Assembly: GCF_001623875.1 (NCBI RefSeq)
Contig: NZ_LWAE01000001.1
Location: 558,001 to 622,000, forward strand
Source of the DNA: Clostridium magnum DSM 2767
GTDB taxonomy: Bacteria > Bacillota > Clostridia > Clostridiales > Clostridiaceae
Direction: 5' to 3'
DNA length: 64,000 bases
The notes under the pieces are model-generated. The model did no database searches. It saw nothing but the letters and a program-made list of their open reading frames with translations, and had not been told where the DNA came from. Shown piece by piece: positions 1 through 8,115 of this stretch (positions are counted from its first letter, which is position 1; each line of letters opens with the position of its first letter). Made by a program: the position numbers and the translations under genes.

Positions 1-504
1 GGACTAAATGTTATTAGAAAAATGAGTATATCCATACTGGAATCAGGAGAGATTGACTATGAGGATTTCAAAAGTATAATTGAGTTTATAAGGAATTATG
101 CAGACAAACACCATCATAATAAAGAGGAATCTATTCTTTTTAAAAAAATGGAAGAACAAATAGGAGGAATGGTGAAAGCACCGCTTTCAGGAATGTTTAT
201 AGAACATGACCTAGGTAGGCTCTTTATCAGCAATTTAGAATTAGCTTTACAAAGAGTTAAAAAAGGAGATAGGGATTCGAGGGTAGATGTTATAGCAAAT
301 GCTATAGGTTACACAGATTTACTCACTAGGCATATTGATAAAGAAGATAAAGCTATTTATTCTTTCGCAAAGAGAGCTTTAAGTGTAGAGTCATTAGAAG
401 ATGTAAATAATGCATGTAGGGCGGTAGAGGAATCTGCTGCAGAAACTAATATACAAGATACCTATATGAAAATCTTAAAAAGATTAGAAGAAAAGTGGCA
501 GTAA
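1..504 (+). CDS. Hemerythrin HHE-domain protein (5' end outside window)
   Basis: The reading frame is open from the first base of the window, so the ATG at 22 is probably internal and the true start lies upstream. The visible part is helical and carries the spaced His/Glu residues of a hemerythrin-like four-helix bundle: YADKHHHNKEE, EHDLGR and TRHIDKEDKAIY. In this family they ligate a di-iron centre used for oxygen or NO sensing, binding or detoxification. The protein is cytosolic, with no signal peptide. In anaerobes such proteins often protect against oxygen. The fold is clear; the specific role is inferred. Confidence 0.85.
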   Translation, partial: GLNVIRKMSISILESGEIDYEDFKSIIEFIRNYADKHHHNKEESILFKKMEEQIGGMVKAPLSGMFIEHDLGRLFISNLELALQRVKKGDRDSRVDVIANAIGYTDLLTRHIDKEDKAIYSFAKRALSVESLEDVNNACRAVEESAAETNIQDTYMKILKRLEEKWQ

Positions 505-531
505 GCTATAGGATAAACTTTAGAGAAAAAG

Positions 532-576
532 GCACCGGATTATTATTTCATCTCCGGTGCTCAGTATTATTTTTTT
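532..576. terminator. Bidirectional intrinsic terminator
   Basis: Eight-bp arms GCACCGGA (532-539) and TCCGGTGC (553-560) are followed by a T-rich run on the plus strand. On the minus strand they are followed by CTTTTTCTC. The hairpin lies between two convergent genes and can end both transcripts. Confidence 0.8.
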
Positions 577-1211
577 AGAATTTCAAAAGTAGCCTCATTA
601 CGATTTGCATTGTAAACGAAGTTATTATTTACAGAGTCAACAAATGATTTTACCCAAGCATCTCTTAACTCATAGAATAGAGAGACATTTCCTTGAACTG
701 AATCCCAATAGCCTCTGTGTAAACACATTTCATTTCTCCATTCTACTTTATCATCAGAGTTTTCAGTAATAACATTTACTCTATCACAAGGCATGCCTTC
801 TAAAATATAATTATTTAATGCTTGATAAATTTCAGGGGCATTATTAACTTCATATTTTTGTTTTGCATCTTCTCCGCATTGGGTTCCTTGCTCGGAATAA
901 AGCTTAATAGCAATATTTTTAACTTCGTCTCCATAAGTATTGTATAATTTTGTTATTAAAGCAGCCTGCCTTGTCTCAGCTATAGATATTTTATTTTGTA
1001 GCCATCCGTGAATGTTAGTAAGATCAATCAATTCCTCAATAGGTTTAGCTTCTAAAGGGTAGCCAAAATTATCCTTTATATCAGTGTATATTTTTTCAGT
1101 ATTTTCTCCAAACTTCTCTGTATAGGACTTAACTAAATTTGACTCTAGTTCCTCATACAAACTTATTTTATTGAATAACCATGTGTGAATAGGGGCTAAA
1201 AATCTACTCAT
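567..1211 (-). CDS. Uncharacterised 214-aa protein with duplicated IHxWLxNKIS motif
   Basis: I do not recognise a firm family. The soluble, mostly helical protein contains the motif IHTWLFNKIS at residues 8-17 and again as IHGWLQNKIS at 67-76. Each copy is followed by a similar helix ending in a Gly-rich turn, so the N-terminal half looks like an internal duplication. The C-terminal half has three Cys (near CGEDAK, MPCDRV and EMCLHR) and aromatic residues, faintly like ATC-hydrolase-type proteins, but this is weak. It has its own RBS and is convergent with the hemerythrin gene. There is no signal peptide or membrane segment. Confidence 0.7.
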   Translation of the reverse strand: MSRFLAPIHTWLFNKISLYEELESNLVKSYTEKFGENTEKIYTDIKDNFGYPLEAKPIEELIDLTNIHGWLQNKISIAETRQAALITKLYNTYGDEVKNIAIKLYSEQGTQCGEDAKQKYEVNNAPEIYQALNNYILEGMPCDRVNVITENSDDKVEWRNEMCLHRGYWDSVQGNVSLFYELRDAWVKSFVDSVNNNFVYNANRNEATFEILKK

Positions 1212-1345
1212 TTAAATTTCTCCTCTCATTAGTCAAATAAATCATATAGAGTAATGTAATATTACTTTATGTAATTATTAAGTTATTTTTAATAGTGAAT
1301 TCTATATATTAGTTTATGAATTTTATTATATTATTAAACATACAT

Positions 1346-1443
1346 TTTTTCAGTAACATAAGTTACGGACAATTAAGTTTGTTTTTATCAAAGTCAACTT
1401 ATTTGTATTTGATATAAATAAAAAGTTAGGTTATACTGAAAAA
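1346..1443. repeat. Small AT-rich inverted-repeat element
   Basis: TTTTTCAGTA at 1346-1355 is the exact reverse complement of TACTGAAAAA at 1434-1443. Between them lies an inner imperfect stem (ATCAAA ... TTTGAT) and the words GTCAACTT and TTTGATATAAATAA. These words recur in the stem-loop at 29489-29534. It contains no ORF. It could be a dispersed miniature element or the leader/promoter region of the nitroreductase gene. Confidence 0.4.
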
Positions 1444-1483
1444 TGCATGGTAAATGCATGTATTTAAGGAGGATTGTTGGAAG

Positions 1484-2035
1484 ATGAATGTAGTGATAGA
1501 AAATATAAAAAAGAGAAGAAGTATAAGAAAGTACTTGGCAGAGCAAATAAACGAAACTGAATTAAATGAAATAATAGAAGCAGGTATATATGCTCCAAGT
1601 GCTCATAATGAGCAGCCATGGCATTTTACAGTTATACAAAATAAGGAACTGATTGATTTTATAAGTGTTAAAACTAAGGAGGCAATGGCTAACTCAGAGG
1701 TTGAATGGATAGCTAAAATGGGTAAAAATGAAAAACTTCATATTTTTTATGATGCACCTACAGTTATTATTGTTTCTGGAAGAGATGAAGGATTTTCTCC
1801 AATTGTTGATTGCTCAGCGGCCACGGAAAACATGATGCTTGCAGCAGAAAGTTTAAATATAGGTTCTTGTTGGAATGGGCTTATAAAGTACTTTTTTCAG
1901 CAAGAAGATCAAATCAGTAAGTTAAATATACCAGAAGGATATACTCCTTTTTATGCTGTAACCTTTGGTTATAAGCAAGTTACACCAACTAGGGTACTAG
2001 AAAGAAAAAAGAATGTTGTAAGTTATATAAAATAA
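1484..2035 (+). CDS. Nitroreductase family FMN oxidoreductase
   Basis: This 183-aa protein starts at the ATG at 1484, preceded by AAGGAGG at 1466-1472; the longer frame from 1454 would run through the RBS. The N-terminus IKKRRSIRKYL is the FMN-phosphate-binding signature of nitroreductases. APSAHNEQPWHF and the later GSCWNGL segment match the flavin and substrate pocket. Members are dimeric, FMN-dependent NAD(P)H oxidoreductases that reduce nitro compounds, quinones or enones. The natural substrate cannot be told. It appears to be a single-gene unit ending at a large hairpin. Confidence 0.9.
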   Translation: MNVVIENIKKRRSIRKYLAEQINETELNEIIEAGIYAPSAHNEQPWHFTVIQNKELIDFISVKTKEAMANSEVEWIAKMGKNEKLHIFYDAPTVIIVSGRDEGFSPIVDCSAATENMMLAAESLNIGSCWNGLIKYFFQQEDQISKLNIPEGYTPFYAVTFGYKQVTPTRVLERKKNVVSYIK

Positions 2036-2124
2036 AGGAATAGAACTCACTAAAATGTACCCCATAGAGTAGACACTTAAAAAAGGTCTATACGATAGGG
2101 TACATTTTACACGGTTCTATTCTT
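2036..2124. repeat. Long imperfect palindrome between convergent genes
   Basis: The arm 2036-2074 pairs with 2086-2124 over about 38 positions with a few mismatches. The core AAAATGTACCC / GGGTACATTTT and the outer GAATAGAAC / GTTCTATTC are exact. The loop is about 11 nt. It lies directly behind the nitroreductase stop and close to the yitT stop, so it can act as a bidirectional terminator. Its size and the regular arms also fit a miniature inverted-repeat element or remnant IS ends. Confidence 0.6.
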
Positions 2125-2146
2125 CTATTTTATATTGCTATTAAAA

Positions 2147-2995
2147 CTACGTAAGTTCTGCGAAACCTTCACCAAGAACTTCATTTACTTCATTTACTGT
2201 AATAAAGGCTCTAGTATCAATATCCTTTATATAATCTTTTAATTTTAAGAATTGCTTTCTATCTACTATGGTAGTTATTACTTCTCTTTCATTATCGTGG
2301 TAAGCTCCTTTAGCATAATAGATTGTTGCGCTTCTTTCTAATTTATCCACAATATAATTCTTTATTTCCTTACCTTCACTACTTATTATTGCAACTTGTT
2401 TATAGGTGTTAAGGCTTGCAATAACTTTATCTATAACAGTAGCAGTTATTATAACACCCAGTATCGCATACAATCCTTTATCTATTCCAAATACAGCTGT
2501 AGCAGCTATTGTAATAGTAATATCTGAAGCTAAAAGTGATTTACCAATACTAATTTTAAAATATTTATTTATTATTTTAGCAATGATATCAGTTCCGCCG
2601 GTAGAGGCATTTTGATTAAATACTATTCCCATACCTAATCCACAAATTAAGATACCAAATATAAGCTGTACCAAAACATCATTGCCTAGGGGCTTAATAT
2701 TAGGAAAAATCTTTTCCAATAATAAAACCATACCGGATATTGAAAAACTACAGAATATAGTTCTTCCGCCGAAAATAGGTCCAATTACTATCATACCTAT
2801 AACAAATAACATAAGTTCCATACCCATCATAAATACACCTATTGGGATATTTTGGAGTATGCTATTTATAATTATAGCAGCTCCGCTTATTCCTCCGGCA
2901 GCAATATGGTTTGGTGCAAGAAAAAAGTAAGTTCCAATTGCAACCAACAGACCACCAAAAAAAATTAAAAGAAAACTTCTTAAATTTTTTTTCAA
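2147..2995 (-). CDS. YitT family membrane protein (DUF2179 C-terminus)
   Basis: A 282-aa integral membrane protein. About five hydrophobic segments (LLIFFGGLLVAIGTYFFL, AAGGISGAAII and others) are followed by a soluble C-terminal domain of about 80 residues, typical of YitT/DUF161-DUF2179 proteins. Biochemical function is unknown for the family. The start is taken as TTG at 2995, because an AGGGGGGG Shine-Dalgarno lies just upstream. An ATG at 3049 would put the RBS and a hairpin inside the coding region. The gene follows an unusual leader with two hairpins, suggesting post-initiation control. Confidence 0.85.
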   Translation of the reverse strand: MKKNLRSFLLIFFGGLLVAIGTYFFLAPNHIAAGGISGAAIIINSILQNIPIGVFMMGMELMLFVIGMIVIGPIFGGRTIFCSFSISGMVLLLEKIFPNIKPLGNDVLVQLIFGILICGLGMGIVFNQNASTGGTDIIAKIINKYFKISIGKSLLASDITITIAATAVFGIDKGLYAILGVIITATVIDKVIASLNTYKQVAIISSEGKEIKNYIVDKLERSATIYYAKGAYHDNEREVITTIVDRKQFLKLKDYIKDIDTRAFITVNEVNEVLGEGFAELT

Positions 2996-3023
2996 AATAA
3001 TTCCCCCCCTTTTTGTTCGATAA

Positions 3024-3057
3024 GAATCAGATGGGTTTTGAAACCCCATCCTGATTC
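3024..3057 (-). promoter_or_regulatory. Leader hairpin next to yitT RBS
   Basis: Read on the minus strand, a GAATCAG/CTGATTC stem continues into TGGGGTTT / AAACCCA, forming a strong stem just upstream of the AGGGGGGG RBS and TTG start. It could occlude or present the RBS. No ligand can be named. Confidence 0.5.
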
Positions 3058-3089
3058 AGGTTTCCACTTCATTTAGCTAAGAATTCGTC

Positions 3090-3140
3090 AAAAAAGAGCA
3101 TATGAATCCAAGTAAATAAATACCTCAGATTGATATGCTC
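3090..3140 (-). terminator. Terminator-like hairpin inside the yitT 5' leader
   Basis: On the minus strand GAGCATAT (3140-3133) pairs with ATATGCTC (3103-3096) and is followed by six T. This is an intrinsic-terminator shape located upstream of yitT and downstream of its only possible promoter region. No gene lies immediately upstream on that strand, so it acts as an attenuator or belongs to an unrecognised riboregulator. Confidence 0.55.
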
Positions 3141-3353
3141 TCATTACACACATTAATAATAAATCTCTGTGTGAACGTCTTTTAATTAAATTAAGTATAA
3201 CTTCAAAGATAATTACATTTTACCATATAGAATACAGTTATGTCAAATAGTTTCAAATATTAACTTGATAATAAAAAGGGCTAGTTTGACAGTTAGGTTT
3301 TGCATTAAATCAAATAGGGTACTATAGTTGCATTTGTGAGGTAAAAGTAATAA

Positions 3354-3406
3354 TTGACAAAATTCGGATAACATTATAAAATCTAAAATGAGTACTCACT
3401 CATTTT
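3354..3406 (+). promoter_or_regulatory. Promoter and 22-bp operator of the tetR efflux operon
   Basis: TTGACA (3354-3359), a 17-nt spacer and TAAAAT (3377-3382) form a sigma-A promoter. Immediately downstream the palindrome AAAATGAGT-ACTC-ACTCATTTT (3385-3406) overlaps the expected transcription start. This fits autorepression by the TetR-type protein encoded next. Confidence 0.75.
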
Positions 3407-3455
3407 GGGATTGTGGACTCGTAGAGTATTAAGATTAAAAATATAGGAGGTAATT

Positions 3456-4154
3456 ATGAGTTCTAATATACCAGAAGATAAAGATTCATTAGAGAGGTTT
3501 TTATTTGATGAAAATTTTTCAGAAGAGGACATAACTAAAAGACAATGGCAAATAATAAATGCTGCAACAAAAATTTTTGCGGAAAAAGGCTTCGAGGGAG
3601 CTCGAACCAGTGAAATTGCAAAGGAAGCTGACGTAGCGGAGGGGACAATATTTAGGTACTATAAAACAAAAAAAGATATATTAATGGGACTTGTGCTTCC
3701 GTTAATTATAAAGTTTTTTAGACCGTTAATTTTAAAATCTGCAGAACAAATCGTACAAAATGAAGCAGATAAAGCTATTGAAGAAGTATTGCAAAGTTTA
3801 TTTTTAGATAGATTAGATTTAATAGAAAATAACTTACCATTGGTGAAAACCGTTTTTATAGAGTCTTCATATCACCCAGAACTTCTAAATATAGTTCAAA
3901 ATGAAATAGGAGCTAAAATTATTCCTTTCATAAGTGCATTTATCGAGGATAATATAAAAAATGATAACTTTAGGGAAATAGATCCTTTAGTAATAACTAG
4001 AACTCTAATGAGTTTACTAATGGGATATATAGTATTTACTAACATTTTTCCGGAGACTTTTAAAATAGAAAGCGATGAGGATGAAATTAAAAAAATTATA
4101 GATATATTCTTGCATGGAGCCGGAAACAAAAATAGCAGGATTGAAGAGGCTTAA
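3456..4154 (+). CDS. TetR/AcrR family transcriptional repressor
   Basis: This 232-aa protein has the TetR N-terminal helix-turn-helix at roughly residues 25-75 (QIINAATKIFAEKGFEGART ... VAEGTIFRYYKTKKDIL), after an acidic N-terminal extension. The remainder is the helical ligand-binding and dimerisation domain. It starts at ATG 3456 behind AGGAGG. It leads an operon with a membrane fusion protein, an ABC ATPase and an ABC-2 permease, so it probably represses the pump until a toxic ligand binds. A palindromic operator sits on its own promoter. The layout resembles CecR-YbhGFSR systems. Confidence 0.9.
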   Translation: MSSNIPEDKDSLERFLFDENFSEEDITKRQWQIINAATKIFAEKGFEGARTSEIAKEADVAEGTIFRYYKTKKDILMGLVLPLIIKFFRPLILKSAEQIVQNEADKAIEEVLQSLFLDRLDLIENNLPLVKTVFIESSYHPELLNIVQNEIGAKIIPFISAFIEDNIKNDNFREIDPLVITRTLMSLLMGYIVFTNIFPETFKIESDEDEIKKIIDIFLHGAGNKNSRIEEA

Positions 4155-4239
4155 TCGTTAAATACCCTAATCACAAGATTTTTATTTGGTGATATAGAAT
4201 CATTTTTAATATATGAGTTTAATTATGGGAGTGGTGAAG

Positions 4240-5355
4240 TTGGAAAAAAAGAATAAGGTAAAAGTTATAATGCTTCTATTAGTAATAGGAGTTATAACCT
4301 CAGCTTTCTTTTTGTTTAAATCTACAGAGTATAACAAATCAAATGAATTTATCTACTATGGAAATGTAGAAGCGGATAAAATAAATGTGTCTGCTGAGGT
4401 ATCAGGAAAAGTTAGTGAATTGAAGGTTAAAGAAGGAAGCAAAGTTAAAACTGGGGAGTTGATTGCTACTATTGGGTCTAATGAAAGCTCCTTGAAGCTT
4501 CAAAATGCTGAAATTTCTATTAAAAATGCAGAAAATGAGCTGGGAAAAATACAAGATGGTAATAGAGCAGAAGAAATAAAGTCACAACAAGCTTTAGTAA
4601 GACAAGCTCAAGCTTTAGTGGAACAAGGAGAATCTGCACTAAAAGTAGCTCAAAATAATGTTTCTGCTGCAAAAACAAATTCTGATTATAAAAAGAAAAA
4701 ATATGAAGATGCATCAACATTGTATAAAAATGGAGCTGAGGCGAAATCTACAGTAGATGCAGCAAAAAATGAGTTAGACAATGCACAGAGTACTTTAGAT
4801 AATGCTATGGGTTCTTTAGATAGTACACAAGCACAGCTAAATAATTACAAGGCACAGCTTGATGCTTCTAGCGAAAAATTAAATTTATTAGTTAATGGTG
4901 CAACTGAAAGAGATAAAAACAGTGCCGAGTACAACTTAGATAAAGCAAAAAAAGATTATGAGTTATCCAAAATTGCACTGGATAAGAGTAAAATAGTAAC
5001 GGCTAAAGATGGAGTTATAGAAACTGTAAACTTTAAAGAAGGGGAGTATGTTACTCCAGGAAGTCCTATAGCTACTTTGCTAGATAATCAAAATATGTGG
5101 GTAAAGGTTTATGTGCCGGAGAGTATATTGCCTTCTATTAAGTTGAATAAAGAAGTAATACTTAAAAGTGAATTTTTAAAAGATAAAACAATAAAGGGAA
5201 AAGTTATTTATATTTCCCCAGAGGCAGAATTTACTCCGATGAATATTGTTACTAAAAAGGATAGAATGAAGCTTGTGTATGAAGTTAAAATAAGAATTTT
5301 AGATAACTTGGAGTCTGTAAAGCCAGGTATGCTTATGGATGTAAATTTGAAGTGA
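4240..5355 (+). CDS. HlyD-like membrane fusion (adaptor) protein of ABC efflux pump
   Basis: A 371-aa protein with one N-terminal membrane anchor (VIMLLLVIGVITSAFFLF), a biotinyl-lipoyl-like half domain (VEADKINVSAEVSGKVSEL), and a long coiled-coil hairpin rich in Ala, Gln and Lys. The second lipoyl half (AKDGVIETVNFKEGEYVTPG) and a beta-barrel tail follow. The preferred start is TTG 4240 with GGGAG at 4227-4231; ATG 4213 is an alternative adding nine residues. In Gram-positive bacteria such proteins pair with ABC-2 exporters. It is 13 nt from the downstream ATPase gene. Confidence 0.88.
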   Translation: MEKKNKVKVIMLLLVIGVITSAFFLFKSTEYNKSNEFIYYGNVEADKINVSAEVSGKVSELKVKEGSKVKTGELIATIGSNESSLKLQNAEISIKNAENELGKIQDGNRAEEIKSQQALVRQAQALVEQGESALKVAQNNVSAAKTNSDYKKKKYEDASTLYKNGAEAKSTVDAAKNELDNAQSTLDNAMGSLDSTQAQLNNYKAQLDASSEKLNLLVNGATERDKNSAEYNLDKAKKDYELSKIALDKSKIVTAKDGVIETVNFKEGEYVTPGSPIATLLDNQNMWVKVYVPESILPSIKLNKEVILKSEFLKDKTIKGKVIYISPEAEFTPMNIVTKKDRMKLVYEVKIRILDNLESVKPGMLMDVNLK

Positions 5356-5368
5356 TGGAGGCTTTAAG

Positions 5369-6145
5369 ATGGAATATGCCATTTCAATAAAAAATCTTAC
5401 AAAACAGTTTGGTGACTTTACTGCAGTTAATGATTTATCTTTTGATATACCTAAAGGAAAAATCTTTGGTTTTTTAGGACCTAATGGCTCTGGAAAGTCA
5501 ACAACCATAAGAATGATTTGTGGAGTACTAAGGCCTACCTCAGGAGAAGGAAAAGTACTAGGCTATGATCTTGTAAAGGAGTCCGAAAAGATCAAACAAA
5601 ATATAGGATATATGTCACAAAAGTTTAGTTTGTATGAGGACTTAACTGTAGAAGAAAACTTGGAGTTTTATGGAAATATTTATATGTTACCTAAAGATAA
5701 GTTAGAGCAGAGAAAAAAAGAATTAATTAATATGGCAAATTTAAATGGAAAGGAAAAAAGCTTAGCAGGAACTTTATCCGGTGGTTGGAAACAAAGATTA
5801 GCCTTAGGATGTTCACTTATTCATAATCCTAGCCTGTTAGTGCTTGATGAGCCTACTGCAGGAGTTGATCCTGTATCTAGAAGAGAATTTTGGAATACCA
5901 TTACTGGTTTAGTTAAGGATGGGATAACTGTCTTGGTAACTACTCACTACATGGATGAAGCATCTATTTGCGATATTATTGGTTTTATATATAATAGTAA
6001 GCTTATTACTATTGACACCCCTGAAGCTTTATATAAAGAGCACGGCACAGACAATATTGAGGATATATTTATAAATTATGTTAAAGAGCTTTCGAATAGA
6101 AATGTTATATCCTCTTTTAATGATTTAAAGATATCGAGAGAGTAA
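5369..6145 (+). CDS. ABC transporter ATP-binding protein (ABC-2 type exporter)
   Basis: This 258-aa nucleotide-binding subunit shows Walker A GPNGSGKSTT, the signature LSGGWKQRL (W replacing the usual Q/M), Walker B LLVLDEPTAGVD and the H-loop VTTHYMDEA. It belongs to the drug/antibiotic export class related to CcmA and YbhF, but has a single NBD. It would energise the permease encoded directly downstream. RBS GGAGG precedes ATG 5369. Part of the tetR-hlyD-ABC operon. Confidence 0.92.
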   Translation: MEYAISIKNLTKQFGDFTAVNDLSFDIPKGKIFGFLGPNGSGKSTTIRMICGVLRPTSGEGKVLGYDLVKESEKIKQNIGYMSQKFSLYEDLTVEENLEFYGNIYMLPKDKLEQRKKELINMANLNGKEKSLAGTLSGGWKQRLALGCSLIHNPSLLVLDEPTAGVDPVSRREFWNTITGLVKDGITVLVTTHYMDEASICDIIGFIYNSKLITIDTPEALYKEHGTDNIEDIFINYVKELSNRNVISSFNDLKISRE

Positions 6146-6159
6146 AGGGGGTGTTGAAA

Positions 6160-7292
6160 ATGAGATGGAAAAGAATGCTTACAATTACAAAGAAAGAATT
6201 CATACACATAAAAAGGGATAAAGCCAGTTTAGCTATAGCTTTAATGATGCCTATCATGATGCTTTTACTTTTTGGCTTTGCAGTTAATACTGATGTAAAT
6301 AATGTAAGCCTAGTAGTTTACGACGGAAGTAAGACTTCTGATAGCAGGGAATTGATAAGCAAGTTTACTAATTCTTATTATTTTAAGGTTTATGGGGCTG
6401 TGGATTCACCGGAGGATGTAGAAAAATATATAAGCATGGGAAGGGTAAAGGTAGGATTAGTTATACCACCTGATTACGCAAAAAACTTGAGAAGAAACAG
6501 CAGTGCTGAAGCTCAGATACTAGTAGATGGCTCGGATCCCACTATAGCAAGAACAGCTATGTCTTACTCTCTATTAATCGGCAATAACTATTCACTAAAT
6601 TTACGAAAAATCCAAGTAGGTAAGTCTGGAGTGGAAAATAGTTCAAACATAGGTGTAAATTTAAAGCCCTCGTTTTATACAATCCAACTTTGGAGAGCAG
6701 TAAGTTTAACATACCGGGAGTAATTGGATTAATTCTTCAAAATATAACTGTTATTCTAACATCTTTCGCTATGGTGCGAGAAAGAGAAAAAGGCACAATA
6801 GAACAACTTATTATGACTCCGGTTACAGCATTTGAACTAATAGTTGGCAAGCTAATACCATATACTATTATAGGTTTTTTCGATATGGTTATTGCTCTAA
6901 TCTTAGGTTATATAATATTTGGAGTATCTGTAAAGGGAAGTATAGTATTACTAATATTATTAGGAACTTTATTTTTAATATGTTCCTTAGCAATGGGAAT
7001 GCTTATATCTACTGTTGCAAAAACTCAACTTCAGGCTATGCAGGCATCAATTGCATTATTATTGCCAAGTGTACTTCTTTCAGGATTTATCTTTCCTAGA
7101 GAGGCTATGCCTCAGCTAGTATACTATCTCAGTTGTGTTTTACCTATGACATATTTCCTTGAAATTTTAAGAGGAATTATTGTTAAAGGAGTAGGAATTT
7201 CACATCTAATTAGTCCTATTGTTTCTTTGTTGGCATTAATTTTAATAATCATAGCAGCTACTATGAAAAAATTTAGTAAGACACTTGATTAA
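6160..7292 (+). pseudogene. ABC-2 type permease, frameshifted in the middle
   Basis: The first part, from ATG 6160 (behind AAAGGGGGTG), encodes the N-terminal membrane helix and extracellular region (TITKKEFIHIKRDKAS, LMMPIMMLLLFGFAV). Near 6676-6682 the frame changes: the in-frame reading ends at 6723 in nonsense, while the other frame continues as NPTLESSKFNIPGVIGLILQ and five further helices, including VREREKGTIEQL, to 7292. Homologues carry an uninterrupted W/Y-YNP segment here, so one T seems to be missing in TTTTATACAATCC. Either the pump is inactive or this is a sequencing error. Joined, it is a normal-length YbhS/YbhR-like permease. Confidence 0.85.
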
Positions 7293-7296
7293 ACTT

Positions 7297-7342
7297 AAAT
7301 AAAACTAACTTCAGCATTAATATGCTTAAGTTAGTTTTATTT
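7297..7342. terminator. Bidirectional terminator between efflux operon and greA
   Basis: Perfect 15-bp arms AAATAAAACTAACTT (7297-7311) and AAGTTAGTTTTATTT (7328-7342). The T/A-rich outer ends supply U-runs in both directions for the two convergent units. Confidence 0.85.
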
Positions 7343-7367
7343 AATCTGAAAATATTATTTAAGTATC

Positions 7368-7835
7368 TTAGTCTAAAAGTTTAATAATCTCTACCTCATA
7401 GTCTCCATCAGGTGATGAAACAGTCTTCTTTTCACCTATCTTTGATTTATATAATACTTCACCTAGGGGAGATTCTATACTAATCTTCATATTTTTAGCA
7501 TCTGCCTCAACTGAACTTACTAAAGTAACTTCTTCTGTTTCGTCAAAATCATAAAACTTTACTAATGCAGTCTTATTAATACCAAATACATCTGCTTCAT
7601 CAGAATCTTCTATTAGAACTGCATTTTTTAATTGTTCTTCAATTTCCATTATTCTTGTTTCATTTATGGATTGATCATCTTTAGCAGCATCGTAATCTGC
7701 ATTTTCACTTAAATCTCCTTGTGAACGAGCATGCTTTAAAGCCTCTTTAATTTCTGCTCTTTTAACTGTTTTTAAGTAGTCTAATTCGCCTTCTAATTTT
7801 TTCTTTCCTGCTTCTGTCAGCATTACTTTTTTCAT
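7368..7835 (-). CDS. greA: Transcription elongation factor GreA/GreB family
   Basis: At 155 aa this is the usual GreA length. The N-terminal coiled coil includes LTEAGKKKLEGELDYL and the conserved tip ARSQGDLSENADYDAAKDDQ. Its acidic residues stimulate RNA cleavage in the RNA polymerase secondary channel, rescuing backtracked complexes. The C-terminal FKBP-like domain ends GDYEVEIIKLL. It starts at ATG 7835 and appears monocistronic. Clostridia often have more than one GreA paralogue, so the symbol denotes family rather than proven orthology. Confidence 0.9.
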   Translation of the reverse strand: MKKVMLTEAGKKKLEGELDYLKTVKRAEIKEALKHARSQGDLSENADYDAAKDDQSINETRIMEIEEQLKNAVLIEDSDEADVFGINKTALVKFYDFDETEEVTLVSSVEADAKNMKISIESPLGEVLYKSKIGEKKTVSSPDGDYEVEIIKLLD

Positions 7836-7963
7836 ATAAAAGTCACCTACTATTCTAAAATTTGTATATATTTACTTTAATTTAAATCTATCTTCTTTAC
7901 TACAATATTATAATATTACTAATACAATAATACAAGAAGATAAGCTTGAAATTAAGGTATTTC

Positions 7964-8065
7964 TTAAGTGCTAGTTGTTGATATTTTATATCTTGCGTAT
8001 ATCAATATGATTTCAATCAGTAATATAAAGATTAATGTTAATAATAGCTTTAAAAAGTTTGACAT
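7964..8065 (-). CDS. 33-residue putative membrane peptide
   Basis: This short ORF has an excellent RBS (AGGAGGGG) about eight bases before its ATG at 8065. The translation is one hydrophobic helix (LLLTLIFILLIEIILIYARY) with a charged/polar tail. It stands alone between the flavin reductase and greA. Small membrane peptides of this kind can be regulators or toxins, but no function or partner antisense RNA is visible. A Shine-Dalgarno this good on a random ORF is unlikely. Confidence 0.5.
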   Translation of the reverse strand: MSNFLKLLLTLIFILLIEIILIYARYKISTTST

Positions 8066-8115
8066 GCAATACCCCTCCTATTGATAATTCTATGTAAGAG
8101 GGACATGCTACAGCA

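Noticed and set aside
2996..3049. ATG 3049 start for YitT
   Set aside because: It would put a strong hairpin and the AGGGGGGG RBS inside the coding region; TTG 2995 fits better.
6690..7292. Separate second permease gene starting at ATG 6690
   Set aside because: The upstream frame and this frame together make one normal permease; no RBS precedes 6690 and the start lies inside a conserved segment.
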